A DNA stretch of 64,000 nucleotides, taken from contig NC_016459.1 in the NCBI RefSeq assembly GCF_000226115.1, forward strand, positions 3,457,501 through 3,521,500, written 5' to 3'. Both the position numbers and the translations under genes were made by a program. The notes beneath the pieces are model-generated. The model saw only the letters and a program-made list of their open reading frames with translations. It made no database searches and had not been told where the DNA came from. Shown in pieces: positions 23,361 to 37,239 of this stretch. Within the stretch, counting starts at the first letter, position 1; each line of letters opens with the position of its first letter. This stretch comes from Thermothielavioides terrestris NRRL 8126. Lineage: Eukaryota; Ascomycota; Sordariomycetes; Sordariales; Chaetomiaceae.

Positions 23361-26230
23361 GGTCTCTAGCTACAACTAAGCCAACCTAATATCGCTATAT
23401 TGTATATTGTTTAATACGCTTTAAACGTCTTCCCTTCGCTTCCTTTTAGCAGTAGCTTTATATATTTGTCGAAACTAGTGGATTATCTACTATATATTTG
23501 CTATATCGTCTTTATAGACCTATTAGTTGTACTTTGATAGCCAACCTACCTACTTTACCTAAAAGAATGTTTCACCTTTGATTCGCTATTTAGCTTATAC
23601 TTCTTCGACTTTCTATTCTTTATTATCCTCTAGGTCTAGTATTAGTATCTAAGTTTCTTTAGCTATAGTTTATATATACTAAGGCTCTAACAGAGCTATT
23701 AGAAATATATTATATAGCTTTATATACTTATATAGCAGGGCCAACCGATATACTAGTGACCCTACTTAGTCTAATACTTAGAATAGCCTAACGAACTAGG
23801 GCTTTAGCTTCTTATTAATCTTAAGTCTTAGGTTCTAAGTAGACAACTTGACTAAGGCTCCCTTCTAGAACTCTATTAGCTTATATTTTTCATTGTAGTA
23901 CTATTTCTAACTCGCTATAGCGTTGGCCTAGTGTTGTTTTAGCTATCGATGCAACTTCTTAAGCTTCTTAATCCGTTCTACTACATTAGGGTATAGTACC
24001 CTCCTCTATTGAGCATTGTCCTCGATATAGTAGGAAATCGTAGAGTTGTAACCTATAAGTGCTTAAAAAGGGGTAACGCTAGTAGTTGTATTAACGAAAT
24101 TGTTATAAACGAATTTAGCTTTAGAAAGGAGTATTGCCTAAGTGATAGGATTTAAAGAGGTGAAATATCGGAGGTATTGGATAAAGGTTTAGTTTATTCG
24201 TTTGGTCTAGCTATCGATTTAGGGGTAAAATGCTATTGAACGTCTATAGTTTACTCGGTTCAAGTAGCAAAGATTGTTTTATAATTAGGAGGTAAAGACT
24301 AAGCCTCGATTGCTAAGGTATTCGTAAAGTACTCTATACTTAAGCTTAATCTCTTAATAGAGGAGTTCTATTAACTCTTAGCTATAAATAGAGGTCGAGA
24401 TAGGGAAGAATCGACTTATCTTCGTATACTAGTCGACTATAACTAGGATTATATCCTTTTCGCTATTTGGTTGTTCTACTATAGGGAAACCTATAATAAA
24501 ATCTATAGTGATCTCGCTCTAAGGTTACGTTGGTATTAGTAGTGATTGAAGGTTACTATAAGGTCGATACTTCGATAGTTTCTAGTACTAATATATTAGG
24601 TAGATATCGTAGTATTCGTTTATTTCTCTATTGATACCTAGCTAATAGTACTTCCGTTATACCAACTCCTTAGTTCGGTTATAACTAAAATATCCTACTA
24701 GAGGATCATTATAATATTGCCTAAGGAGCTCTTGCTTTATAGCCTCTTTAGTAGAGATATAAAGCTTAGCTTAATATAATAGCTCGTTATCAAGTCTTAA
24801 TTTCTATTTAAAGGTAACGTTAATTCTTCGCTATAGAGTCTATAAATGGTCTTTAATTCTTTACGTTATCGGATCTAAGTTCTATAACTCTAGGATCAAC
24901 TCTCTTATTGTTTTAGAAGGTACTAAGTTATATAGGGCTTCGCCTTATATATAAGTAGCTACGACCTTTCTAGGTACAATTTGCTCCCAACTAAACAATT
25001 CTTTAAGTTCGTCTATACTAAGGGGCTTTTAAATACCCTACTTTACTAGCTAGGTAGTGACTATCTAACGTTTTATAGCTATCTCGGGGCTAATATATAG
25101 TTAGCTCTCTATACTATTAGGCATCTAGTATCCTATACCTATCTATATAATAGATTAAATATATAGAAGCCTCTCTTTAGTAAACACTTACTAGAGTCTA
25201 ACTATCTTGTTCTATAGAGTTGGCAACTACGCTATACGTTCTAAAGCCGACCTTTCTTTATAGTCAAGTCTCCTCGATAGCCTATCGGCTAGGTTTCGCT
25301 TACCTACCTAGTGCTTAATAATAAAATTGTACTCTATAAAGTATATATACTACCTAGCTTAGCGCTTATTTAGGTACATCTACTTTATAAAGCTCTATAG
25401 ATTATTGTAGTTAAAGAGGATAGTAATTAGAAAGTTACTCCCTTTAATATAATAGTACTAATATTTAAAGGCTTCGATAATCGCTATTATTTCCTTATTA
25501 GATGTCCTATAATTCTTAGGCAATCTAGAGAACTTAGCTAACTAAAAGGCTATAGATCGTCTTATCCTATTGTCTTCTTCTTAAAACAGGACTACTCCTA
25601 TAGCGAAGTCAAAGGCATTAGTCTCGATAGTTACCTTCCTCTATAGGTTATAGTAGTACAATGTTGGTACTTCTATAAAAGCTCGTTTAAGTCGTTTAAA
25701 AGCCGTTTATTCTTCGCTAGCGAATTGGAGGGATCCTAGTTTCCTCCTTTTTTCCAATCCCTTTAGTAAGGCAATTAGAGGCAACGCTAATTCTAAATAG
25801 TAGGAGATAAACCGCTAATAAAAATTGTAGAACCTAAAGAAGACTTAAATGTCCTAGTAAATAGTAGGCTCTAGCTATTCTTAAATAGTTTAAATTCGAG
25901 TTTAATCTATAGTAATTCCTTTAGGAGTTACTAGGTATCTAAGGAACTCGACTTTACGTTGATAAAACTAATATTTACTTAGCTTATAATATAATTGTAT
26001 AGCTTATAGCTTCTTAAGGACTTGCCGAATATAGGAAATATAAATATTATAGTCCTTTGAAAAGATTAGGACGTTATTAAGGAAAGCTATATAGAAATCG
26101 TCTATAAGTCGCCCTAGTGTCTAATAGATATAACTTTGGAAGGTTGCTAAAGCGTTAGTTAACCTAAAGGGTATAACCAAGTATTTAAATAGGCTATATT
26201 GGATATAAAAGGCTATCTTCTATTCGTCCC

Positions 26231-26478
26231 TGTAATGTACTAGCCTTATAGCGTCTGTAGATAAGCGTACGATGTTCTATTCAACTACTTTAAAGAAGGA
26301 AAAGGAGAAGTACAGGCTACAGTCCCTATATATAGAGTTTTTCAGAGGCTCGCGAAGTAGGTTTAGACCGACATTATTCTAAGTATAAGGCGGGCCTGCT
26401 ATAGGTCTATCCTAGGGCTGCTATAGATCCTAGGTATAGCCCTATATACCTAGCCTAAGTATAGCCTAGTCTATAATA
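26231..26478 (-). repeat. 3' LTR of gypsy C
   Basis: 248 bp, starting TGTAATGTACTAGCC and ending TCTATAATA in plus-strand reading. It pairs with 34663-34911. Confidence 0.92.
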
Positions 26479-26829
26479 TACTCCCCTACCCCGTTGGGCA
26501 ATTGAATTAGAGTATATATAACGCTATATCGAGTATAGTTTAGGTCTAGTATAGCGCTAGTCGTAATATACGCTAGTACCTACTACTTGGTTGTATAGTA
26601 TCTACCTCGTTATTAAAGTAGCTTAGCGTAGTTGCCTACTAAGGCCTTGCTACTCGTGGTCGTCCTACTGTCTAGGCTTGAGTTGTTTGTTTATATTGCC
26701 CTAGCAAGTTGCTAATTAGCCCTTCCTTGTGTCGTATATTCGTATATCGCAACTACGTTGTACTAGGCATATCTACTAATTATATACGACCTAGCCCCCT
26801 TTTATACTATTAAAACCCCTTTCTCCTCT

Positions 26830-28990
26830 ATGAACTTCGTGCCCTATATTTTCTTCTCGCTCCTATTGTATACCCCTATCACTCCTTTGTATTCCTATCT
26901 TCTATCCTCTCTATATATTGGCTCTTCCTACCTCGTCTCTATCTTATACCCGTTTCTCAACCTTCTTATATACGGCAACGCCTATATCGCCTACGCTATT
27001 TTCGTTATACGTTTGTTCTACGCCCTATTAGCAATATTCGTCGTTTCCTTATACGACTGTTCTATATCTACGACGCTACTACTTCAACTTTAATATAAAC
27101 TTGATAAGGACTTGCTATATACCTAGTTCATTCTTACAACTCTTTCTCTTTATATACTAGATTAGGGTAATAGACTACCTAGATATAGGGGGACTTAGTT
27201 TTTCTACTTTTCTATTTGTCTTAGAGCGTTATATTCGTTATTAGGGGGTCTAGCCCTCTGATTATATATATTTAAGTGGACTAAGCCCATCTTCTTTATC
27301 ATCAAGCAAGACATCAAGCAGTTGTCAATATACGTTCGTTGATACTACGTTGGTGGTCCTCCTTCTTCTAGGAAGGCTATTGAGCCTCTCCTTTCGTTGT
27401 TCTACCTCTGTCTAGACAGTAGGTATTCGAGCTATTGAGCTCTGACCACATTCTTATTGTCTTTTGTCTTTCTGCTATATCCCACTAGACGTACCTAAGC
27501 TACGTATCTTCCTCTTAGGAGACATCCTTTCTACTATTCGATATGTACTATCTTTATCCGTCCAGAGGTACACTACATTCCTTTAGAAGCTATCTCGCGC
27601 GCCTGATCCTGGGTGTGGTAGGGTAGGTTGGTGTAGAGGTTTTATACTATTTCAATACGCTTAGCTTCCTACTACTTCCTTTATATATACGTCCTATATA
27701 TATTTTGTCTATTCGCTCTAACCTCTATAGCAACTTTCTATTCTCTTTATAATAGCGATATATTCTTAAAACTTATTTACTTCGTTCTTGTTTATACCCT
27801 CTAAAATGTTGACTATAGTTGTTTCGTTTAATAGTAACGGAGAGGGATGTCGTCTTAGAAGAGACGATAACCAAGACCACAATATATATTATCCCTTATT
27901 AGGCCTGCTTTAGCCCTAGGCTAGAAGCTAACAGTATCTTAGATAGAACTATAACAATTGTAACAACTCCTTTTGCTACGCTATTGGCGGCTATATTATT
28001 GAAAGCGACTTAGACAATAAGAATAATGCTCTTCCTAAAGAGGAAGGGGACATCTATTTGAACTATGTTGAGCAGCTTATATATAGTAACTTCGTTAAAT
28101 ACGTCTAAGGATGTAGACAGAGCTATATAGAATATACTAAGTTATATACTAAATGTCGCTAGGATTTAGTACTCTAGGCGATTAACTTCTCTCTATATAC
28201 TAGCTTAAAACGCCTAATCAAATTCTATATCGACAATAAAGCCGTTGTAGAGCCTACTTATAAGAAAACTAAAACTAAGCTAGCTTACTATATTATTTTA
28301 AAAGCGCTATTTATCGTTTTTATATATAGCTTCTATAGTACAATTAGTATAGCCCTTATATACTGATCCCTAGTACGTTCCGCTTTTGCCTCTAACGTAC
28401 TCCTAGTTACCTCCCCTATACCTTTGACCCTAAGTTAGCGAAGAGCCCTAGTTCTATACTAGGCCCCTTAGGACAATCTCGCTATATAGTACTATAGTCG
28501 CTTTGTCGAATATATAGTGTAATATCTTAATTCCTTCTAATAGGAGAATTAGCGTATCGCGAAGGTTGTTTATACTATAGTATAGTCTTAAGTAACTGTC
28601 CTTAAGACGAATTTATACTTTACAAAGTATATTATTACATTTACCTCCCCTTTACCCGTCTATACCCCTTGGGGGTCCTACCCCCGCTATTCACCCTATA
28701 TATATACGTCCCTCTACGACTTTTACTATAGACGACGCCTATCCTCCCCTATAGAGGACGTTTTATACGCTCGTTAAACATATATATTGCCCCTGCCCTA
28801 TACCCTTTGTACGCCTATTCTACCCTTGTATATACCTACCCTACCTATATACTCGTTTAAAGATAAAGAGGAGGACCTACCGGATATAGGACCTGTTATA
28901 GAGCTAGAGTAGGTAGCGCCATTTATATATCTTATTGTCTTTTTATATATAGCTATATTCTATTTAGTTTTAAGAGGATAACTGGATTTA
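26830..28990 (+). pseudogene. Plus-strand (antisense) accessory reading frame in gypsy C, unknown product
   Basis: Not recognised. Two plus-strand stretches lie between the integrase and the 3' LTR of a minus-strand element. The first (26830-27093) starts at an ATG and is open for 87 codons, hydrophobic and tyrosine-rich; many Tyr could be former His. It is separated by a later solo LTR (27158-27654) from a longer frame at about 27960-28990. That frame contains ESDLDNKNNALPKEEGDIYL, VEPTYKKTKTKLAYY and SPIEDVLYAR, and its stops look to be TAG only or nearly so. Whether the two stretches belong to one gene is unknown. Confidence 0.4.
27158..27654 (+). repeat. Solo LTR of the gypsy A family, inserted in gypsy C
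   Basis: 497 bp homologous to the gypsy A 5' LTR, in opposite orientation, flanked by a 4-bp ATAC on both sides (27154-27157, 27655-27658). No internal sequence follows, so LTR-LTR recombination has removed the body. Confidence 0.85.
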
Positions 28991-29101
28991 GATATATCGT
29001 AGTTTCCCTATGTCCAAGTAGTTATATTTATCTAAGTTATTAGTCTTTATAAGGTAGTTTATATATAAATATAACGTTTCCCCTTCCTTCTTTAGTTCGA
29101 C

Positions 29102-30359
29102 ATTGGCCTATTGTTGTACTATACATCTCTCTATTCCTACTCAAACTCGTTAAGCATAGTAGTATCTAAGAAGTTCTCTAAGGGCTTCTATATTAGTTTA
29201 TTATAATCTATCTACTTAATGTATATGTCGTAGTTGTTTCCTCTCCCCTTTACGTTCTAAGCTTTAAAGATCGCCTCTACCCTATACTTTTACTAGGGAA
29301 TACCCTCCTCTAATATAATCTATATAGGGTCTAGTCGCTTATCTATAACTTTCTACAAAGGGAGTAGGTTAGAGGCTGCTCGCTCTACTAGGTCAATATA
29401 GAAGGTCGAGTATAGGCCGCTTAGTATATCGAGCGTTATCATTAGGGGAGTAGGCATTACGACTACCTTGTACTTAGCATTTAGCTAGTCGAGCTTCTTA
29501 CTAGGGCGGTTCGTCTTTATATTATATAGGGAGAGCTATACCTTGTCCCTAACCTAGAACTGCTTAGCTAAGCGACGAGAGTGGTTTATATTCGCCTATT
29601 GCTACTACTATATATATACAATAGCTATTTAAATCTACTCTATTCTTTCCTTTAGATAGCGGAGGAACCTAGTAGTATAGCCTTCTAGGGAGGCTATAAG
29701 CATCGTCGAGATTGTAATAAGTTGTATAGGATTGGCCTATCGTTGTACTATACGTCTCCCTATTCCTACTTAAACTCGTTAAGCGTAGTAGTATCTAAGA
29801 AGTTCTCTAAGGGCTTCTATATTAGTTTATTATAATCTATCTACTTAACGTATACGTCGTAGTTGTTTCCTTTCCCCTTTATGTTCTAAGCTTTAAGGAT
29901 CGCCTCTACCCTATACTTTTACTAGGGAATACCCTCCTCTAATATAACCTATATAGGGTCTAGTCGCTTATTTATAACTTTCTATAAAGGGAGTAGGTTG
30001 GAGGTTGCTTACTCGACTAGGTTAATATAGAAGGTCGAGTATAGGCTACTTAGTATATTAAGCGTTATCGTTAGGGAAGTAGGTATTACAACCACCTTAT
30101 ATTTAGCATTTAGCTAGTCGAGCTTCTTACTAGGGCGGTTCGTCTTTATATTATATAGGGAGAGCTATACCTTGTCCCTAACTTAGAACTGCTTAGCTAA
30201 GCGACGAGAGTAGTTTATATTCGTCTATTGCTACTACTATATATATACAATAGCTACTTAGGTCTACTCTATTCCCTCCTTTAGATAGCGGAGGAACCTA
30301 GCAGTATAGCCTTCTAAGGAGGCTATAAGTATCGTCGAGATTGTAATAAGTTGTATAGG
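29102..30359. repeat. Head-to-tail 629-bp duplication in the gypsy C integrase region
   Basis: Two adjacent copies, 29102-29730 and 29731-30359. Both begin ATTGGCCTAT and both end TAATAAGTTGTATAGG. They differ mainly by scattered C/T and G/A transitions. The unit covers the integrase C-terminal coding region on the minus strand. Confidence 0.9.
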
Positions 30360-33300
30360 ACTTATATTAAACCTATAGAGAAGGTAGTTCGGACTTACTC
30401 TGGTTATAGACAAGTCCCTATTGTTGAGTATAAACTAGTAGGCTAAGAGATATTTAGGCTAGTCGTACTATATAAAGGAAACGAAGATCTAGAGGATCGC
30501 CTATACCTCTTGATTAACCTGCTCTATCCTTCTATCCGTCTAAGGATAGTAAAATGTCGATAGGAGCTACTCTACCCCTACCGCCTTATATAGTACAGTC
30601 TAGAACCTACTTAGCTAGTCTAACCTATAATCGATTATAATTTAAATTGAGAACCTATAGAAGCGCTACTATACGTTATAGAACCGAAGGGCATACTCTT
30701 CTACTCCTATTAAGTATATTGTCTTAAGCTATATATACTTAGAGAAGTGGTCGATAATCACTATAAAGTAGCTAGACGCCTCTTTATCCCTTATAGAGAG
30801 GTCGGTTATAAAGTCAATAGAGATCTACTTCTAGAAGCAATTAAAGATAGGCAAAGGTTATAAAAGCCTTTGATATAGCTATTGAAAGATCTTGCTCTAA
30901 TAGCACTAATTACAGTTCCTAACAAACCGCTTTATATTAGACGATATAAGGTCCTAGTAGTAATCTCTCTAAAGTATTTTAAATAGTCTATTATACCTTA
31001 GGTATCTCGATATAGCTAAGTTATAGATCTACCAGATAATTATAGTGGTTAGGGGCTCCTATATAGGGAGCTAGAGACGGCTATAGAACTAGAGTACGCT
31101 TTACGTATTAAGGGAGTAGTCTATAATTTAGGTCTACGCTATATTCACCTCTTTTAGAAACTTCTAGGCTCTATTGTAAATAGCTTAGAGCTAGTGAATA
31201 TAGTGCTTATTTTCGACAATATCCTTATCCTATAGGGCAGCGAGCTACTTATTCTTAAAGAGCGTCTTTCCTATAGGTAACCTAGCCTCCTCCTATATAC
31301 TAGTCTAGTATACTTTGATTAGAAGGAGTAGCTAGACGATATACTAGCTATCTTTAGGCTCGTCCTATTTACATTAAAAGAGTGTATTAGGGTATAAAGC
31401 TTAGGATCTTAGCTAGTACTTTAGCTTAAAGTTAAATAGGGAGAGCGTCTCTACCTATTAGGCCTATTGTTTACTAATTAGATATAGCTAGGTAAAGTAC
31501 TTAAGGTTCTTATAGTCGGTTAAGATAGTAAAGGGGGCTACTATACTCTAGAGTTCTATCAACTAGGCCTTAAGGTAAGAAATAATAGCTAGTAGCTCTT
31601 TATTGTAGATAGTATAGTTATATTTAATAGAGCTTAGCTTTATAGAGTAGTAGGCTATAGGGTAGAGAACCCTATCCTCTCCCTACTAAGATAAGTATTC
31701 GCTAAGCGCTATACTAGAATAGTCTACTTCTATAACTATCTTCCTCTTAGGGTCCTATTAAACAAAGATTAGCTCTGATATAAACGTAGCCTTAAGTATA
31801 TCGAAGGCTTCCTATTCCTCTTTGCTTAGTAGAATAGGACATTCTTATAGATAAGGTATATCAGTAGGGCCACCTTTTTAAAGAAGTTGAAGATGAAGTT
31901 ATAATAGAAATTAGTAAATCCTAGGAAACTCTATACTCCTTAGACCTTATAGGGCGCCTCCTATTTATAAATAGCCTTGATCTTCTTAGGGTCAAGACAA
32001 ATATAGACCTCTGCTTCTACGATATACTCTAGATACTTAACTTTCTTTACTACGAATATATATTTCTTAAGGTCTAGGTTAAGGCCTATATTTCTTAGTC
32101 TTTAGAGGACCTTATATACCTTTTTTATATAGTCCTTTCGACTTCTATTTAAGTATACTAAGACGTCGTTAAGATATACTATTATATAGTCTTCTAGCGT
32201 TAGACCAAGGGCGTTGTTAATATATCTTTAAAACGTTATAGAAGTACCTATAAGCCTAAAGGGGTAGACTAGCTACTTAAATAGTCTAAACCTTATATAA
32301 AACGCTATAAGGTGCTTATCCTCCTTAGCTATCCGAATACAATAGAACGTAGCTCTAACGTCTAGCTTTGTAAGCTATTTGGCCTTAGCTAGGGACCAAA
32401 GAGTCTCCTTAATTAAGGGAAGTAGGTACCAGTCTTATTTAATAATCTTATTTAAAGCTCGATAGTCTATATAGAACCTTTATCCTCCTCCTAGCTTCTT
32501 TATAAAAAGGATTAGAGCAACTATCGATAAAGAGTTTACCTAGATCTATCCTTTATCTAATAGGTCTACAACCTACTTCTAAATCTCTAGGAGATAGTCC
32601 CTTAGTATATTGTATAAAGGTCCCTATAGAAGCTTAGGAGGTTTTCTATCTAGGCTTATCTTAAGACGGATATAATAGTTGGCCTCCCTTTGATAAAGGG
32701 GTAGGCTATTCGTCTTCTCTTTATCGAAGAGGTCAACAAAGTTATATAGCTCCTTTAGCAGAGCAACCTTTGGGTCTAGGTCGATATTAGGCTAGGAGAC
32801 GGCTACTCCTAATATAGTAGTTATCTTATAGATACTAGTAACAAGGAATATATCTTATACCCCTTTAGACTTTTTCCTTTATACCCTATAGGCTATACTT
32901 ATAAACATTGTACCTATAACTAAGGTAGTATTAGTTTCTTTCCACTATAAAGAGTATTTATATATCTATAGGCCACTTTACAAATTGATAATAAGGACCT
33001 TATTAGCTAGGTCTAGTACAATTCTATAGTAGTTCATCTAAGGGAGCCCTAATATAACGTTATAGGCTAGCTCTAAGACTATATAAAATATAATAATATT
33101 GATCTACCTATCGATATCTATTATAATATAGGCGATATATATAATTTTCTTTATAATTTATATCCTCTTAACTATAACGCCTAGGGTATAGGGAATTAGT
33201 AAGCTTATCTACTTAATCCCTAACCTCTAATATACTCTCTTACTAATAGCTCTATAGCTCTAGTACCTATTATCTACTTATACATTTATAAAACTAGAGG

Positions 33301-34662
33301 AGTTTAGAAAAATAAAGATAAGAAAAGAGGGCTTATCTATTCTCTCTTTAATCTCTATAAACTCGTTCTATAAGTAGCTAGGTCCTTTTAGCCCCTATAT
33401 AAGACTTTATATAGGGGCTACTCTTTTCTCTCTTTCTCTTTAGAAGGGGAGTCCTCCTCTATCTATTCCTTAGCCTCTAACTTGTTAATATCGACTTAAG
33501 AAGCTAGTCTCTTAGCTAAGGCAAAGGGATAGATAGCTATAAAGTAGCTCTAGCGCCTACAATAGATATAGGCTCTAGCCTATTAACGTACTATATATAC
33601 TTTGTCGTTTACCTACTTCGCCTATAGCGCGTTTACACTTTATTTTCCTCTATTCTACTACTACTTTCCTCTACGACCTTTATTAGTTCCCCTCTAGGCT
33701 AGGGCAATATAGGTTGTATTAATCCTAGTTATCGGTATATCTCTATCTATATCCTTCTCTACGTTTATATTAGGCCTAGGTCGCTTACTCTAGGATCGTT
33801 AGTATTGTTCCTCTAGACAAAGGGCCTCTAGGTCGATAATTATCTTATAGTATCTTATAATAGCTATAGCATAGTCGTTCTATAGGACCCTCCGTCCTAC
33901 TACAATATACTTCAACTTTAGGGAGAGGTATTATTGTAGTCTAATAAGTTGTACCTCGTCGCTTTAATTAAGTCCTCTAGCCTTCGATAGCTTCGCTTTA
34001 AAGTAAACAATAAAAGAGGAGAATAGCTTATTATCTCTTTAATAAAGTATATCTAGCTCCGTTAAGGCTATAACCTATTTATAGGGGTCTATATAGACTA
34101 TTAAAAGATACTTAAGAAACGCTTTTAAGTCGTAGTTATAGCTAGGTTCTCCTAATTTGTAGAAGGCTACGACCTTGGTCTAGACTCCCTAGCTAAGGTT
34201 CCCTTAAATAAATATCTATTAGTCGTAGAGGCCTCTAATAAAGTCCTAGTCCGCTACTAGGATATATACTATCGTAGCCTTCTAGGCGGTAAAGAGCTCC
34301 TTTTTACCGTCGAAGGGTTGTCCTATAGGGAGGCGCTTCCGCTATATCTAAGGAGCTGCTAGAGCTATATATAGCATTAGTTGTTAGAGCTAGGGCATTA
34401 GCTACTATAAAGGCGTTTATAGTCTAAGCTATAGTAATCTAGGTTATATAAAATTCCTTAATAGTTATATTCTAATATATAATCGTCTTTTATAGGAGTT
34501 AGAAATGTTCGTAGACCTAATCTAAGTCTAGGACCTATAGGACGCCTAGGTTGTTTACAGTGACGTTTAGTCTACTTAGTACCAACGTCGAAACGCCTAG
34601 CGTACTATTCTCGTCTACGCCTAAAAGCAATAGCTACTCTATTTATATAAAGGTAGTTGAAC

Positions 34663-34911
34663 TATAATATACTAGCCTTATAGCGTTTATAGATAAGTGT
34701 ATAATATTCTATTTAACTACTTTAAAGAAGGAAAAAGGAGAAGTATAGGCTACGGTCCTTGTGTATAGAGTTTTTTAGAGGCTCGCGAAGTAGGTTCGGA
34801 CCAACGTTATTCTAGGCGTAAAGCGGGCCCGCTATAGGTCCGTCCCAGGGCCGCTACAGATCCTAGGCGCAGCCCTATATACCTAGCCTAGGTACAGCCC
34901 GGTCTATAACA
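34663..34911 (-). repeat. 5' LTR of gypsy C
   Basis: 249 bp, starting TATAATATACTAGCC and ending GGTCTATAACA in plus-strand reading. It is less mutated in its right half (GCGGGCCCGC retained at 34825) than the left-hand copy. Confidence 0.92.
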
Positions 34912-37239
34912 ATCCCCCTCCTTAATATAGATTCGGTAATAGGCCTCTTTAACATCTAACTTACTAAAGTACTTAATACCAATTATATAGTTTAAGATCT
35001 CTAAGATTAAGGGCAATAGATAGCAGTTCTTCCTTATAATTTTATTAAGCCCTCGATAATCCTTATAAAGTTGGAGGGTATTATCCTTTTTAAGTATAAA
35101 TAAAACTAGGCTCGTAGCTAGGCTCTAAGATTCTTAGATATACCCTTTCGCTAAGTTTTTATAAAGGTATTCCTTAAAGATATTTAACTCCTTTCGAGCT
35201 AATAGGTAAATAAGCCCTACTAGTAGTGTTGTACCTAGTAATAGCTCGATAGTATAATCGGTCTTACGATATAGCGGTAGAATATTGGCCTTAGTAGAGT
35301 CTAAGACATCGATAAAGTCTTAAAGCTCCTTAGGGATTTTGTCCTTACCTTAGGACAGTTTCGCCTATATCTCTTTGTCCTCCTCCTCCTTAGGGAATAG
35401 AGCTTATAGTATATCGGGGTATATAAATAGAGTGTAAACGCAGAGCTTTTAGTACAACGTTTTAGTAAATTGTTTTAGACGTTTAAAATAAACTTTAGTA
35501 GTCTTAGGTATAAACTACTATTCTTTAGCTACTAGAAATAGTAAGATATATTCTTCTACTATTGTAGATATCCTTAGAATAACGGCTAACCCTCCTTCGA
35601 TCAAAGGGCGGTCAATAGCTATATAGAAGACGTTGAGCCTCTATATTACGCCTTTTCAATCTAATAGCTCTAGGGGTATAGAGAATACTCTATACGACTA
35701 GGATACCTAAGCGTCTACTATATAAGTTTATAGTAAAGAGGGCTTTACTATAGGAAGATGATACCGCCTTATAAACTCGAGGCTAACTATATTAATCTTA
35801 GTATAGGTGTCTAAATCTACTATAATCTCCTAGGGTTTCTTAGTATATAGGGTAGTAGTAGCTTAGAAGTATTCTATAACTTAGTCCTTATATAGGAAGA
35901 GTACGTTAGTAGTACTAGGGTCTACTACTAAGTATAAGCTTTTCCCTCCTTTTCGCTATCGTCTTATAAGTAACTAGGGCTCGTTTTACACTTGGTTCTT
36001 AGGGTATAACGAGTACCTCTATAGCCTTAACGTCTTATACCTCTAACCTTGCCTATACCTTTAGGCTTCTTAGGGTAGTTGTAGGAGAAGTGACCTATCT
36101 TACTATAGGTCTAATAGGTAAAGAAATTGTTACTCCTATCCTTTACCTCTTTGTCGTTATAGCTTCGCTTTTCCTTCCCTACTATATCGTTAGAGCAGGG
36201 CCGACTATAACGATCCTAATATATAAATTGCCTTCGACCTTGCTATTTACAATTAGAGAACTGCCTAGATCTTCAATCGACTTTCAAAGGTCTCTAGCAA
36301 ATGTTATACTATTTAATATTCTAGATCTAGGTTGCTAGCTAAACTATAGCTTTATAGGTTTTAGGTTTTTCAAAGAAATATTAGTTGATATATAACTAAA
36401 TCTATAGCAATAACTTAGAGTAGAATAGGAGAGCTCGTTTCTTATTGTCTTAGCGTTTAGTTTAAGCCTCTAAGGAATCAAGGTATTAATAAAAGTTCAA
36501 AAGGCTCTAGCCCTTTCGTTACTTCGCCTAGTTAATAGCCTTAGCGATTTCCAACTAACTATTAGCAAAGTCTTTAATATATAAAGTAGTCTAGTCTTTA
36601 AAGACCCTCTATATCGACTCTACTACTATTTGTTCTTCTTTTAGTAAATTGTTATAGTAGCTATACTAATAGGTATATAGCGTTTACTTTATTTTGTTAA
36701 TAGCGAAGAGGATTCGATTCTTTTCCGTTTTAAAATGTTTAAAGTTACCTTTAAAGGCTTAATAAAGATCTTAGAGCTAAATCTAGTGTTTTCAAAAGGT
36801 AACATTCTCTTCTAATAGTATAATGTTCTTAACTTTAATAGCTTAGCGATTTTGCCCTTTGTCTTTACTATCGTCGGTTAATTCGGCACTATTCCTTTTC
36901 CATTTACTAGGCGGCTCGTCTATTCTTAACGACTAAAGCAATTCCTACTCCTAGTCTTTAAGCTCTTTTAGAGCCTAAAGCTAAGTAATATAGGCCTATA
37001 CCTTCTATAGTAGGTCCTTTATAGAGAGCGTCTCTCCCTATAGTAGGATATTAGGAGATAAAGGAGATAGGTAGCGAAAGCTAGGAAGAGACTTCATTTT
37101 AAAATTATAAAGTTATACTAGATTCGTAGATAAATTAACAGTAACTAATAGCAATAAGTAGGACAAAGATATAGGTATCTAAGTCGAAATACTATAAATA
37201 GATAGTATCTTAGCTAGTAGAGGAAGAAGGATTAGAATC

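Larger units (their letters stand above)
26231..34911 (-). mobile_element. Ty3/gypsy retrotransposon C nested in the RT of gypsy B
   Basis: 8681-bp minus-strand element with about 248-bp LTRs. Its target duplication is GTCCC (26226-26230) / ATCCC (34912-34916), again one RIP-type change apart. The RT catalytic motif reads YLND at 32176-32165 (first Asp lost). The integrase C-terminal part (VWLSL-type segment, PSKKLD) lies at about 29480-29560 and is tandemly duplicated. A polypurine tract, GGGGTAGGGGAGTA on the minus strand, abuts the left (3') LTR. It also holds a plus-strand reading frame and a solo LTR of the gypsy A family. No domain is intact. Confidence 0.9.

Noticed and set aside
36090..36338. 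Plus-strand ORF of 82 codons in gypsy B
   Set aside because: It is the mirror of the minus-strand gag zinc-knuckle region.
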